From Blautia glucerasea (GTDB taxonomy: Bacteria; Bacillota; Clostridia; Lachnospirales; Lachnospiraceae): 64,000 bases of DNA. The notes under the pieces were generated by a model. The model saw only the letters and a program-made list of their open reading frames with translations. It was not told the DNA's origin and did no database searches. The position numbers and the translations under genes were made by a program. The stretch spans positions 107,501 to 171,500 of the forward strand of contig NZ_JAJBMO010000008.1 in assembly GCF_020537505.1 (NCBI RefSeq), given 5' to 3'. Shown in pieces: positions 1 through 7,533 of this stretch; the stretch's first letter is position 1, and every line of letters starts with the position of its first letter.

Positions 1-95
1 ATTGCCTCCCCTGCATTTTTTCTGGTAAATGCAAATAAGGCCCGTATATCTACCGGAGCCATACTATGGTCGATTCCAATCATGGAAATACTCAT
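1..95 (-). CDS. hemA: Glutamyl-tRNA reductase, N-terminal fragment (runs off left edge)
   Basis: Only the first 31 codons are in the window. They read MSISMIGIDHSMAPVDIRAL and onward, the N-terminal strand of glutamyl-tRNA reductase with the typical G-I/L-D-H-x-x-A-P motif. The family reduces glutamyl-tRNA to glutamate-1-semialdehyde, the entry step to tetrapyrroles, so the gene fits the cobalamin genes that follow. The ATG at 95 has an AAGGAG ribosome site about 11 bases upstream, and a consensus promoter lies at 167-195. Most of the protein lies outside the window, so the call rests on a short but distinctive stretch. Confidence 0.8.
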   Translation of the reverse strand, partial: MSISMIGIDHSMAPVDIRALFAFTRKNAGEA

Positions 96-166
96 CTTAT
101 GTAATTCTCCTTAAAAAACATTTTGCTTTGGTGTTTTCTGCTTCTATTCCTTTTCCGCCACCGCTA

Positions 167-195
167 ATTTTACTAATTTGCAGAAAGATTGTCAA
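167..195 (-). promoter_or_regulatory. Promoter of hemA
   Basis: The -35 box TTGACA (190-195) and -10 box TAAAAT (167-172) are separated by 17 bases and lie about 70 bases upstream of the hemA start. This is a near-perfect vegetative promoter. No riboswitch is visible between it and hemA. Confidence 0.75.
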
Positions 196-249
196 TAAAA
201 CAACAATAAAAAACTTCCAGGCGGTTCGATTATGGGTTCCTAGGCATTC

Positions 250-312
250 TGCAGTCAGTAATTGCTTTGCGATATACAGAAATCAGGCATCTGCAGTAAT
301 CCATCCCCGACG
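250..312. repeat. Dispersed intergenic repeat, degenerate copy
   Basis: Read on the minus strand, this stretch has a tract close to GATTTCTGTGCATCGC followed by a degenerate form of the GTTACTG hairpin arm. The same order occurs at 46955-47026 and 35302-35370. The second hairpin is poorly preserved here. It lies between the CGGC gene and the hemA promoter. Confidence 0.45.
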
Positions 313-350
313 TATCCGTCTGGAAGTTTTCTTATATTCTTCTTATGTTT

Positions 351-704
351 TCATTCTCTATGGGTGCCCCTAACTACCTGAATGCCTCTGTCTTCCAGCA
401 TTTCACAGATACGGGTTATTCTTGGGCACTCATTTTTGCCGTCGATCAGACGACATACACCAACATGCATAACCTTTATGTTTTCACTAATCAGCCTGTC
501 AATTTTTTCCAGAATTCCTTTGTCCTCATCTGGTTCTGCAGGATTCATGCTTTTACATCCATTGCATGTCATCATGGCTTCCAGAGAGGTATCCTGGGAA
601 TATTCCTTAAAAAAAGCCTCCCGTTCCATAAAAGCCTTCAGACATCCCACCCTGGCACAGACATCATTGGAATGAAGACAGGTCAAAGTTCCAATCTTTG
701 TCAT
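351..704 (-). CDS. CGGC-domain protein (metal-binding Cys-rich, function unknown)
   Basis: This small protein of 117 residues opens MTKIGTLTC and carries cysteines at about 9, 16, 21, 47, 50, 84, 93 and 100. The pattern resembles the CGGC-domain family, thought to bind metal, but the name-giving motif is CNGC (47-50) here. I start it at the ATG at 704, which has GGTGAG just upstream; the GTG at 713 would lie inside that site. It sits 34 bases after the corrinoid ABC ATPase on the same strand and is probably co-transcribed, which hints at a metal or corrinoid role. No reaction can be assigned. Confidence 0.65.
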   Translation of the reverse strand: MTKIGTLTCLHSNDVCARVGCLKAFMEREAFFKEYSQDTSLEAMMTCNGCKSMNPAEPDEDKGILEKIDRLISENIKVMHVGVCRLIDGKNECPRITRICEMLEDRGIQVVRGTHRE

Positions 705-738
705 TTTTCTCACCTTTTAACTCTTGTGCCTGTTTATT

Positions 739-1494
739 TTACAAAAACAAAATATGCATTTTCCCCTGACTGTCATAGACAACTTCTGATTCTACCTTAT
801 AGATCCGCCAGATCAGCTCCGGTGTCAAAACCTCCTTAGGGGTTCCCTCCCCCTCCAGAACACCGTCTTTTAAAACATAGATCCGGTCACAGTATGCGGC
901 TGCAATATTCAGATCATGGATTGCAGAAATCACGGTAACGTCCAGATTCTTTACCAGTTTCATCAGCATGATCTGATGGGTGATGTCAAGATGATTGGTA
1001 GGCTCATCCAGGAGCAGGGCAGGCGTCTGCTGTGCAAGGGCTCTTGCAAGAATCACGCGCTGCTGCTCACCTCCTGATAAAGTGGAAAAGCTGCGGTCTG
1101 CAAATTTGTCCATCTGAACAGTTTTCAGCGCTTTCTCTACGATCCGGTAGTCATCTGCATTGTCTCTTTCCAAAGTTTTCTTATGAGGCGCACGTCCCAT
1201 CAAAACCACTTCTCTTACGCTGAAATCAAAGTTATAATAATTGTGCTGGGCTACCACCGCCATTTTCCTTGCGGAGCTTTTTGCATTCATGGAATAAAGC
1301 TCTTCCCCATCTAGATATACGGCTCCGGAATCCGCCTTTAATACACGGTAAATACACTTCAGCAAAGTGGACTTTCCACTTCCGTTAGGTCCAATAATCC
1401 CCACCAGTTCCTTATCCCTGGTTTCAATGGAAATTCCCTTAAGTATTTCCTTTGCCTGAAAATTTACCCGGATATCTTCTGTGGTTATTTTCAT
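739..1494 (-). CDS. btuD: Corrinoid/iron-siderophore ABC transporter ATPase (BtuD/FecE-like)
   Basis: A 251-residue ATPase of the FecE/BtuD class. Walker A lies at about 35-43 (GPNGSGKST), the ABC signature LSGGEQQR at 139-146, Walker B LLLDEP at 160-165, and a switch histidine in AIHD. The ATG at 1494 overlaps the permease stop by four bases (ATGA), so translation is coupled; longer upstream reading would overlap the permease gene. It forms an importer with the permease and binding protein upstream. The cobalamin riboswitch at the head of the operon makes a corrinoid more likely than iron, but this family alone does not prove the substrate. Confidence 0.85.
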   Translation of the reverse strand: MKITTEDIRVNFQAKEILKGISIETRDKELVGIIGPNGSGKSTLLKCIYRVLKADSGAVYLDGEELYSMNAKSSARKMAVVAQHNYYNFDFSVREVVLMGRAPHKKTLERDNADDYRIVEKALKTVQMDKFADRSFSTLSGGEQQRVILARALAQQTPALLLDEPTNHLDITHQIMLMKLVKNLDVTVISAIHDLNIAAAYCDRIYVLKDGVLEGEGTPKEVLTPELIWRIYKVESEVVYDSQGKMHILFL

Positions 1495-2558
1495 CCCTTT
1501 TTCCCTCCGAAGCCATAAGATTTGCGAATCAGCAAATAGATAAAGCAAGGAGCTCCGATAATAGAAACCAAAACACCGATGGGCATTTCTGAATTTTTCA
1601 GGATCACACGGCACGCCACATCACACCAAATCAGAAAGGAACTGCCAAGCAGGGCGCTAAGCGGAATCAGGCGGCTGTGGTCTGTTCCAAACAGGATTCT
1701 CACTACATGTGGGATCACCAGGCCCACAAAGCCGATCACTCCGGCACAATATACGGCAAAGCCTACCATCACCGAAGAAAGAATCAGGTATGCAGTCCGA
1801 AAGCTGTGCAGATCTGTTCCCAGGGTAATAGATACTTCATCTCCAAGTAGCATCAGATTCAAATTCCTGTATTGTGTCCAGAAAAGCACTACACACACCA
1901 GCGTCACAGGAAGCATCACACTTACTCTTGACCAGTTGGCTCCTGCAAGACTTCCCATGGTCCACTTCATAACCTCTGTGGCACCATTTTTATCATTTGT
2001 TATGTAAATCACAAAATTGGAAAAAGCAGAACAGACTGCGCTGATTGCCATTCCTGCAAGAATCAGCTTTGCCGATGTTGCTTTACCTCCCATATTGGCA
2101 ATTGCAATGACCGCAAAGGATGTGACCATGGCTCCTACAAATGCGCAAAGCCCTACAGAGTTTCCTCTAAGGAAGCTGCTGATTCCAAGCATGATCGCCA
2201 GGGTTGCCCCAAAAGAAGCACCAGAAGAAATTCCAAGTACATAAGGATCTGCCAAAGGATTCTGCACAATTGCCTGCATAACCACGCCACACACAGAAAG
2301 AGCCATGCCTACCGCCAGTGCCAGAAGAACCCTTGGAAGCCGGATCAGCCATACAACATCATGAATGGCCCCCTCAGAGTAGGAGGCCATACTTTTTATG
2401 TGGAATATTTTGTACAGGATCACGCTGTATACATCCTTTAATGACAGATCTGCATTTCCAAATGTAACAGCTGCCAGTATGGAAAAAATCAGAAATGCGG
2501 CAAGTCCCACAAGGGCTGTTGCATAAATAGATGAACGAAAAATTTTCTCTTTTTTCAC
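1491..2558 (-). CDS. btuC: Corrinoid/iron ABC transporter permease (BtuC/FecCD family)
   Basis: A membrane permease of the FecCD/BtuC family, 355 residues with about ten hydrophobic segments. It contains the family stretch with IRLPRVLLALAVGMALSVCG near the N-terminus and GLVIPHVVR in the cytoplasmic coupling region. I start at the GTG at 2558 because GAGG lies eight bases upstream; a TTG at 2597 gives a longer frame but has no ribosome site and nearly abuts the upstream stop. It ends inside the ATPase start (ATGA). With its neighbours it should import corrinoids, judging from the upstream riboswitch. Confidence 0.85.
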   Translation of the reverse strand: MKKEKIFRSSIYATALVGLAAFLIFSILAAVTFGNADLSLKDVYSVILYKIFHIKSMASYSEGAIHDVVWLIRLPRVLLALAVGMALSVCGVVMQAIVQNPLADPYVLGISSGASFGATLAIMLGISSFLRGNSVGLCAFVGAMVTSFAVIAIANMGGKATSAKLILAGMAISAVCSAFSNFVIYITNDKNGATEVMKWTMGSLAGANWSRVSVMLPVTLVCVVLFWTQYRNLNLMLLGDEVSITLGTDLHSFRTAYLILSSVMVGFAVYCAGVIGFVGLVIPHVVRILFGTDHSRLIPLSALLGSSFLIWCDVACRVILKNSEMPIGVLVSIIGAPCFIYLLIRKSYGFGGKKG

Positions 2559-2600
2559 TGTTTTTTCCTCAACATTTAAGTATCCGTTCCAAAGCAAAAA

Positions 2601-3692
2601 TTAGTCAATTGCAACGTCAGGATATAATCCTTTTGCAAATGTCTCCACTCCGTCCTGGGTACGGGTTGCACTTGCGTACATTTCGCTGAGCATGATCGGA
2701 TATACACGGCCATTCTTTACTGCGTCAAGGCTCTGGAGGGCCTCATCATCCTGGATCACAGCCATCTGGCTTTCCAGAACACTCTGTGGATCGTCACCTG
2801 CATATGGCATGTATACCACAAAGATCACATCCGGGTTTGCAGCAATGATGTCCTCTTTTCCAACGGTAGAGGCATCAGGATTTGCAAGAGTTGCTCCTAA
2901 CTTGGTTACCATATCTCCGCCGAGGCTGCTTGCGCCGTAGTTTGTAATGTCCTCACCAAGTGGCTCAAGAACCATTACAGTAGGTTTCTCTTCTACGTCT
3001 TTTGTTGCCTCAAGTGTGTTGTCAATAACAGCTTTGATATCGTCAACAATTGCTTCTGCTTTATCCTGTACATCAAAGATCTTACCAAGATTCAGGATAT
3101 CGGTATATTCATTTTCCAGTGTTCTCTCACCACCTGGACGGGTGTTGGAGTTATAGTAAGTATTGCAACCTTTGTCGATCCAGTTGGTTACATTTCCAAG
3201 GTTCTTATCAGAAAACAGGGAACTCCAGGAAAGGATCATATCTGGCTCCAGCATGGTTACAGTTTCAAGGGATGGGGTAAATTCATCAAGATAATTGGTT
3301 TTAGAAAATGCTTCTTTCAGATCATCCGGAACTTCATTATCAAGGCCTGCAGTTGCAACAAGGCGGTCCTCAAGTCCAAGTGCCAGCATTGTCTCAATGC
3401 TGCCCTGGTATACAGCGATAACCTTTTCCGGTGCTTTTTCATAGGTGGTTTCGATTTCGTTTCCATCATAATCATAGGTGGTGATAGTTAAAGGATACTC
3501 AGTTCTGGTCTCGCCCTCAGAAGCAGTCTCTTCACTGGAAGCATCTGCGGTCTCTTCTGCGGGCTGGTTATCCTCTTTGATTGTCTCAGAATCTGCACGC
3601 TCTGCTGCATACACTGCTGGTGATGCAGACATAGTCATAGCAGCTGCCATCATCACAGCCAGGATTCTTGTGGTTAAAACTTTGTTTTTCAT
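2601..3692 (-). CDS. btuF: Corrinoid-type ABC transporter substrate-binding protein
   Basis: A 363-residue extracellular binding protein of the periplasmic-binding family PF01497 (BtuF/FhuD fold). Residues 1-30 are a signal peptide ending near AVYAAE. Residues 31-67 are an acidic Glu/Ser/Thr linker, and the binding domain begins at about 70 with the EKAPEKVIAVYQGSIETMLA type opening. There is no lipobox cysteine, which is unusual for a Gram-positive binding protein. It is first in the operon with permease and ATPase. A cobalamin riboswitch plus terminator precede it, so corrinoid is the likely ligand. The ATG at 3692 has GAGAGGAAAA upstream. Confidence 0.82.
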   Translation of the reverse strand: MKNKVLTTRILAVMMAAAMTMSASPAVYAAERADSETIKEDNQPAEETADASSEETASEGETRTEYPLTITTYDYDGNEIETTYEKAPEKVIAVYQGSIETMLALGLEDRLVATAGLDNEVPDDLKEAFSKTNYLDEFTPSLETVTMLEPDMILSWSSLFSDKNLGNVTNWIDKGCNTYYNSNTRPGGERTLENEYTDILNLGKIFDVQDKAEAIVDDIKAVIDNTLEATKDVEEKPTVMVLEPLGEDITNYGASSLGGDMVTKLGATLANPDASTVGKEDIIAANPDVIFVVYMPYAGDDPQSVLESQMAVIQDDEALQSLDAVKNGRVYPIMLSEMYASATRTQDGVETFAKGLYPDVAID

Positions 3693-3742
3693 TTCTTTTC
3701 CTCTCTTTTCGTTTGTTTTCGTAACCGAAAAGATGGGGCTTC

Positions 3743-3767
3743 AAAAAGCGTCACTGCTGCCAGTGAC
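3743..3767 (-). terminator. Terminator of the btuF riboswitch expression platform
   Basis: On the minus strand GTCACTG and CAGTGAC form a perfect seven-pair stem with a GCAG loop, followed by GCTTTTT. It lies between the cobalamin aptamer and the btuF start, where a riboswitch-controlled attenuator is expected. Confidence 0.75.
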
Positions 3768-3799
3768 TTAAAAGGCACTTTTTACGGAAGCTCCTCTTC

Positions 3800-3978
3800 T
3801 TCCCTTTGTTAAGCAGTTTTCCTGGCTCGCAGGTAGTAACAGCATGGCTTCCCTTCTCACGCATATGCGCAATGGTTTTCATAAGCCAGCCTTCCTGCAT
3901 ACAGTGGCCGCAACCGTTCAGGCTTTACACCTGATTCCCTCTCACAGCGAAATCGCCGTTCACTTAACTGGTATTCAA
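3800..3978 (-). promoter_or_regulatory. Cobalamin riboswitch upstream of the corrinoid transporter
   Basis: The minus strand carries the conserved order of a cobalamin aptamer: a GGGAATCAGGTGTAAAGCCTG segment, then GCCACTG, a purine-rich GGGAAG, and near the 3' end AGCCAGG with CTGC. Boundaries are approximate. A terminator follows at 3743-3767, so ligand binding should switch off btuF-C-D transcription when corrinoid is plentiful. Confidence 0.85.
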
Positions 3979-3988
3979 TTACTTCAAC

Positions 3989-4017
3989 AGTCTAGCATAT
4001 CTCTTCTTTAAAAACAA
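3989..4017 (-). promoter_or_regulatory. Promoter of the btuFCD-like operon
   Basis: The boxes TTGTTT (4012-4017) and TAGACT (3989-3994) have a 17-base spacer and sit just ahead of the cobalamin aptamer, so transcription would begin at its 5' edge. Confidence 0.55.
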
Positions 4018-4051
4018 CAACATTATTTGCCAATTTACAAATTGGGGGCAA

Positions 4052-4840
4052 TTATCTGGCGGTTTTTACATGCTCTACAAACAGACTCCGGATGCTTTCG
4101 TATTCGCCAAGCCCCTTCAGAACGGTTTCAACTTTATAGCCTTTCGCTCCGATCACATTTTTCCAGGAATCTGCTTCCTCCCCTGCCATATCATTCCTGG
4201 CATGGTCACCTGCCACGATCATAAACGGTGCGAGCACAACCTTCCTGGCGCCGCTTTTCTCCAGCTGGTTCAATGCCTGGTCAATTTCTGGATAGCCCTC
4301 TACAGTTGCCACGATCACATTTTCATATCCCATGTCTTTAAATCTGTAATCAAGAGCAGCATAAACCGTATTTGCATAATGCTCTGTTCCATGTCCCATA
4401 AGCACAAGTGCTGTTTTCTTATCCTGAATTACAGAAAATACATCTGCAATTGCTTTTACCACATATGCATTGTCTTCTTCTGTTGTAAGCAGCGGATTAC
4501 CGAATTTCACAGACTGGAAGTGATCAGCAGCTGCAAGAACATCTGCTTTCATAAGATCGTTCTCCACTCCATTCATTACGTGAGTTGGCTGAACGGTCAC
4601 CTCCTTGATTCCGTCCTGTGCCATACGCTCCATGGCTTCTTTCACGTTATCATAATGAATATGATCCCGTTTTTCAATTTTTGCCAGGATCATCTTGCTG
4701 GTCCAGGCACGATAGATCCTGTACTGGGGAAAAGCGGCTCCAATGGTCTCTTCAATTGCGTCAATGGTCACTTTTCTGGTGTCCTCATGGCTGGTTCCAA
4801 AGCTTACCACAAGAATTGCTTTCTTGGTGAGATTGCCCAT
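4052..4840 (-). CDS. cbiK: Sirohydrochlorin cobaltochelatase, anaerobic type
   Basis: CbiK inserts Co2+ into sirohydrochlorin, the first committed step of anaerobic cobalamin synthesis. The 262-residue length matches the Salmonella enzyme. Metal-binding residues are visible as the histidine in LMGHGTEH (H150), the glutamate in TVEGYPE (E181) and the histidine in VAGDHARND (H213). The N-terminus KAILVVSFGTSHEDT is typical. It has its own promoter (4875-4902) and GGAGG site, and is transcribed separately from the large cbi operon. No N-terminal signal peptide is present, so it is cytoplasmic. Confidence 0.95.
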   Translation of the reverse strand: MGNLTKKAILVVSFGTSHEDTRKVTIDAIEETIGAAFPQYRIYRAWTSKMILAKIEKRDHIHYDNVKEAMERMAQDGIKEVTVQPTHVMNGVENDLMKADVLAAADHFQSVKFGNPLLTTEEDNAYVVKAIADVFSVIQDKKTALVLMGHGTEHYANTVYAALDYRFKDMGYENVIVATVEGYPEIDQALNQLEKSGARKVVLAPFMIVAGDHARNDMAGEEADSWKNVIGAKGYKVETVLKGLGEYESIRSLFVEHVKTAR

Positions 4841-4874
4841 TCTCTTACCTCCATAATTTTATTTTCACACTGTA

Positions 4875-4902
4875 ATTATAAGGTAAAAATTAATTTTTAC
4901 AA
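4875..4902 (-). promoter_or_regulatory. Promoter of cbiK
   Basis: TTGTAA (4897-4902) and a perfect TATAAT (4875-4880) are spaced by 16 bases, 35 bases ahead of the cbiK start. No riboswitch fits into this short leader. Confidence 0.75.
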
Positions 4903-4924
4903 CCCAATTTTTTTCGCATGCCTT

Positions 4925-4960
4925 AGAGCGTGTTGCTGATCACGGAGTGAACAGCAACCT
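4925..4960. repeat. Dispersed hairpin repeat (hairpin 2 only)
   Basis: The arms GTTGCTG (4932-4938) and CAGCAAC (4952-4958) enclose a TCAC/GTGA inner pair. This is the second hairpin of the repeat family best seen at 46955-47026, with compensatory A-to-G and T-to-C changes. The bases just before it, read on the minus strand, give ACACGCTCTAA, another recurring intergenic tag. Confidence 0.65.
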
Positions 4961-4998
4961 TTCGTGTTATCTCTTACTATTTTCGCATTTTCAAAGCC

Positions 4999-5027
4999 TT
5001 GTCCTTCCTGTTCATTTATGGTAAATT
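4999..5027 (+). promoter_or_regulatory. Promoter of the inositol-monophosphatase family gene
   Basis: TTGTCC (4999-5004) and TAAATT (5022-5027) are spaced by 17 bases, about 25 bases ahead of the start. Confidence 0.5.
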
Positions 5028-5051
5028 ATACCTTGGAGGTGTTACTTTTAT

Positions 5052-5828
5052 ATGTATAAAGAAAATCAGTCTAAGATCATTGACCTTGTCAAGCAGGCAA
5101 AGCCATTGATCTTTCAGGAAATGACTCACGAAAAGGTTACAGAAAAAGGGGCTGCCGACTATGTAACCAATGTGGATGTGGCTGTACAGAACTATCTGAA
5201 AGAAGTGCTTGGAAAGAAATTTCCAGATATCGCACTGATTGCTGAGGAAAAAGAAAACCTGGGGCTGGATCCTGCAAAATCTTACTGGATCCTGGATCCC
5301 ATCGACGGAACTACCAATTTAATCCGGGATTATCACCTGAGTGCCGTTTCCCTTGGACTTTATGAAAATGGGGAGATTACTTTCGGGGTGGTTTATAATC
5401 CATTTACTGAGGAACTGTTCTATGGGGCAAAGGGGGAAGGTGCTTACCTGAACGGGGCTTCTATCCAGGTTTCTGACCAGCCGGGATTCAAAGACGCGGT
5501 AGTGTCCTTTGGTTCTTCTCCTTATGAAAAAAACAGGGCAAAGGAATTGTTCCCGGTGTTTTATAATATCTTTATGAACTGTGCAGATTTCAGACGTACC
5601 GGTTCTGCTGCGCTGGATATCTGCTACGTGGCATGCGGAAGGCAGCATGCTTATCTGGAACAGAATCTGAAGCCCTGGGATTACAGTGGGGCCAGCGTTA
5701 TTTTGAGGGAAGCAGGCGGCACCATCACAGACTGGGAAAATAAGGAGCTGCCATATCTGGCAAACTCAGATATCCTGGCTTGCGTGCCACAGTTCCGGGA
5801 GATTTTGCTGAAGCTTATAAATGCGTAA
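5052..5828 (+). CDS. Inositol monophosphatase family protein (SuhB-like)
   Basis: A 258-residue Mg2+-dependent phosphatase. The metal site is seen in EE at 65-66 and in the motif WILDPIDGTTNL at 79-90 (D82, D85); the second family motif appears as PWDYSGASVILREAGG near the C-terminus. The family hydrolyses inositol-1-phosphate or related sugar or nucleotide phosphates such as 3'(2'),5'-bisphosphate, and the substrate cannot be told from sequence. The start has GGAGGTG eight bases upstream and a promoter at 4999-5027. It stands alone between two minus-strand units. Confidence 0.88.
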   Translation: MYKENQSKIIDLVKQAKPLIFQEMTHEKVTEKGAADYVTNVDVAVQNYLKEVLGKKFPDIALIAEEKENLGLDPAKSYWILDPIDGTTNLIRDYHLSAVSLGLYENGEITFGVVYNPFTEELFYGAKGEGAYLNGASIQVSDQPGFKDAVVSFGSSPYEKNRAKELFPVFYNIFMNCADFRRTGSAALDICYVACGRQHAYLEQNLKPWDYSGASVILREAGGTITDWENKELPYLANSDILACVPQFREILLKLINA

Positions 5829-5925
5829 CAAGACTGCAGCCTGTTCTCAAAAGCTTTAAGCTCTCATATAAACATGCTCTAGCCCGTTGTTCGCAAAAAT
5901 GAAAGACACCACTATTCTCCCGCTT

Positions 5926-6567
5926 TTATTCTGCTGTATATTCACGCACTCTCAAGGGAATACCAAGCTTCTCTGCCAATTTGCGGCTTTTCTCAACATT
6001 CTCTTTGCCAATACAGTCTACGACCGTAAATTTCACATTATCCGTATACTGCCCGCAATCCTGCGCAAATTTCAGCATGGCGTCAAAAGCTTTTTCGCCG
6101 TAGGCTGGGCGTACGACTTCGTTATAGGATTTGGCATCTGGCATGTTCAGACTGATAGAAACAATATCTACTGCCTGACAGACCTCCCTGGCAATGGAGC
6201 GCTTATTGATCAGGTCTCCAAGGCCATTGGTATTCAGACGAAGCTTGATTCCCGGACAAGGGTTTCCGTTTCGGTCTAAATGTGCCGGATATTTGCTTCT
6301 CATATATTCACTGACTGCGATCAGTTTATCCAGCGCCATGGTAGGCTCACCATAGCCGCAGAAGACTGCCTCCTTATAACCGGAAAAGTCAAATCCATCA
6401 ATGGCCTTATAAATCTCTTCCATGGCAGGTTCTTTCTCAAACCATAAGGTCTTTGCACCACCTACAGAATCTCCATTGTTGCGGATACAGAAAGTGCAGC
6501 TGCAGGGACATTTATTTGTCAGATTAAAATATACCTCATCATTATAGCAATAAACAATATCAGCCAT
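5926..6567 (-). CDS. Radical SAM protein, TatD-associated type
   Basis: A short radical SAM enzyme of 213 residues. The cluster motif is C20-x3-C24-x2-C27, with an extra C22, followed by IRNNGDSVGG. FCGYGEPTMAL is the SAM-binding GGE-like segment, and RLNTNGLGDLI is a family-typical block. It resembles the small radical SAM family usually found near TatD nucleases, whose reaction is unknown. It lies 15 bases downstream of pyridoxal kinase and is probably co-transcribed. There is no TatD gene in this window. Confidence 0.75.
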   Translation of the reverse strand: MADIVYCYNDEVYFNLTNKCPCSCTFCIRNNGDSVGGAKTLWFEKEPAMEEIYKAIDGFDFSGYKEAVFCGYGEPTMALDKLIAVSEYMRSKYPAHLDRNGNPCPGIKLRLNTNGLGDLINKRSIAREVCQAVDIVSISLNMPDAKSYNEVVRPAYGEKAFDAMLKFAQDCGQYTDNVKFTVVDCIGKENVEKSRKLAEKLGIPLRVREYTAE

Positions 6568-6582
6568 TATTCACACGCTCCT

Positions 6583-7431
6583 CTATAAAAGCTCTCCTAA
6601 ATATTTTTCAAAACAGACACCATCATTTCGGTCTGTACCTTCCTTAACCGTTTCTTCAATTGCCTTTGATAGAAATTTCACTGCCATCTCAACGCAAGTT
6701 GTCATAGACATGCCCTTCACCAGACCAGCACTTAGTACAGAAGCAAACAGATCTCCCGTTCCAGAATAACTGCCGCCGATTTTTTTCGCAAATCTCCAGA
6801 AAGAATTATGATTCTCTACAACAAGATTTCCCACACACGCGTCATTTTCCACACCTGTGATCACAGCAGCCTGTAAACCATATTCATTTGCAAGCTGTTC
6901 CCCGGTCTTTCCAATCTGCGCTAGCCGTTTCTCACCAGCCAGTTCCAGGAACCTGGCGTATCGTTTTTCCATCTCTTCTTTCCCATATAAAAGAAGCAAT
7001 GCTTCTGTCAGATTGGGTGTGATCACCTGGGCACTTCTTACCAGCTGTATCATCTTTTCCCGCAAGCCTTCTGTGTATATTCCGTAAGCACTGCCATTAT
7101 CTCCCATAACCGGATCCACCAGCACCATGGTCTTCTCCTGCCGGAATCTTCTGAGAAAATCAAGGATCTTATCCGCCTGCTCCTCATCTGCCAGAAATCC
7201 GGTATAAATCCCATCTGGTGAAAAGCTCCGCTTCTCCCATTCCTCCATGATCTGTTCCATGTGCTCTGTATAATCGTCACAGTAATAGGAAGGATATCCA
7301 GTCTGATTGCTGAGCACAGCTGTGGGCAAAGGCACCGCCTGCACGCCCATCACCGAAATCACCGGGATTGCTGCTGTCAGGGAACATTTCCCAAGTCCGG
7401 ACAGATCCTGAATTACCGCTATCTTTTTCAA
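6583..7431 (-). CDS. pdxK: Pyridoxal/pyridoxamine kinase
   Basis: A ribokinase-fold vitamin B6 kinase of 282 residues. The N-terminus MKKIAVIQDLSGLGKCSLTA and the conserved AVLSNQTGYPS block identify the PdxK/PdxY family. The catalytic GTGD sits in GGSYSGTGDLFASVL near the C-terminus. I choose the TTG at 7431, which has GGAG eight bases upstream; the GTG at 7479 gives 16 extra residues without family match or ribosome site. It is divergent from a MocR/PdxR-type regulator, which supports the B6 assignment. Confidence 0.88.
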   Translation of the reverse strand: MKKIAVIQDLSGLGKCSLTAAIPVISVMGVQAVPLPTAVLSNQTGYPSYYCDDYTEHMEQIMEEWEKRSFSPDGIYTGFLADEEQADKILDFLRRFRQEKTMVLVDPVMGDNGSAYGIYTEGLREKMIQLVRSAQVITPNLTEALLLLYGKEEMEKRYARFLELAGEKRLAQIGKTGEQLANEYGLQAAVITGVENDACVGNLVVENHNSFWRFAKKIGGSYSGTGDLFASVLSAGLVKGMSMTTCVEMAVKFLSKAIEETVKEGTDRNDGVCFEKYLGELL

Positions 7432-7465
7432 ATATATCACTCCACTTGTAAATTTTTCGTTTATA

Positions 7466-7495
7466 CTGTAGAATAACACCTAAGTGTATGTACAG
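7466..7495. promoter_or_regulatory. Possible operator between pdxK and its regulator
   Basis: An interrupted inverted repeat, CTGTA with TACAG at the ends and ACAC with GTGT inside, occupies the 102-base divergent region. It is a plausible binding site for the adjacent MocR-type regulator, but MocR proteins often use direct repeats, so this is only a candidate. Confidence 0.35.
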
Positions 7496-7533
7496 AAATA
7501 TCCAAATTCAAGTTTTTTAGAGGGGACAGTTTT

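Noticed and set aside
29..373. Plus-strand open frame of 114 codons at the left edge
   Set aside because: It overlaps the hemA promoter, a repeat and the hemA start on the other strand, has no ribosome site and no family resemblance.
4070..4939. Long plus-strand frame opposite cbiK
   Set aside because: Composition is rich in His/Cys/Phe, typical of the antisense of a coding gene, and cbiK on the minus strand has complete motifs.
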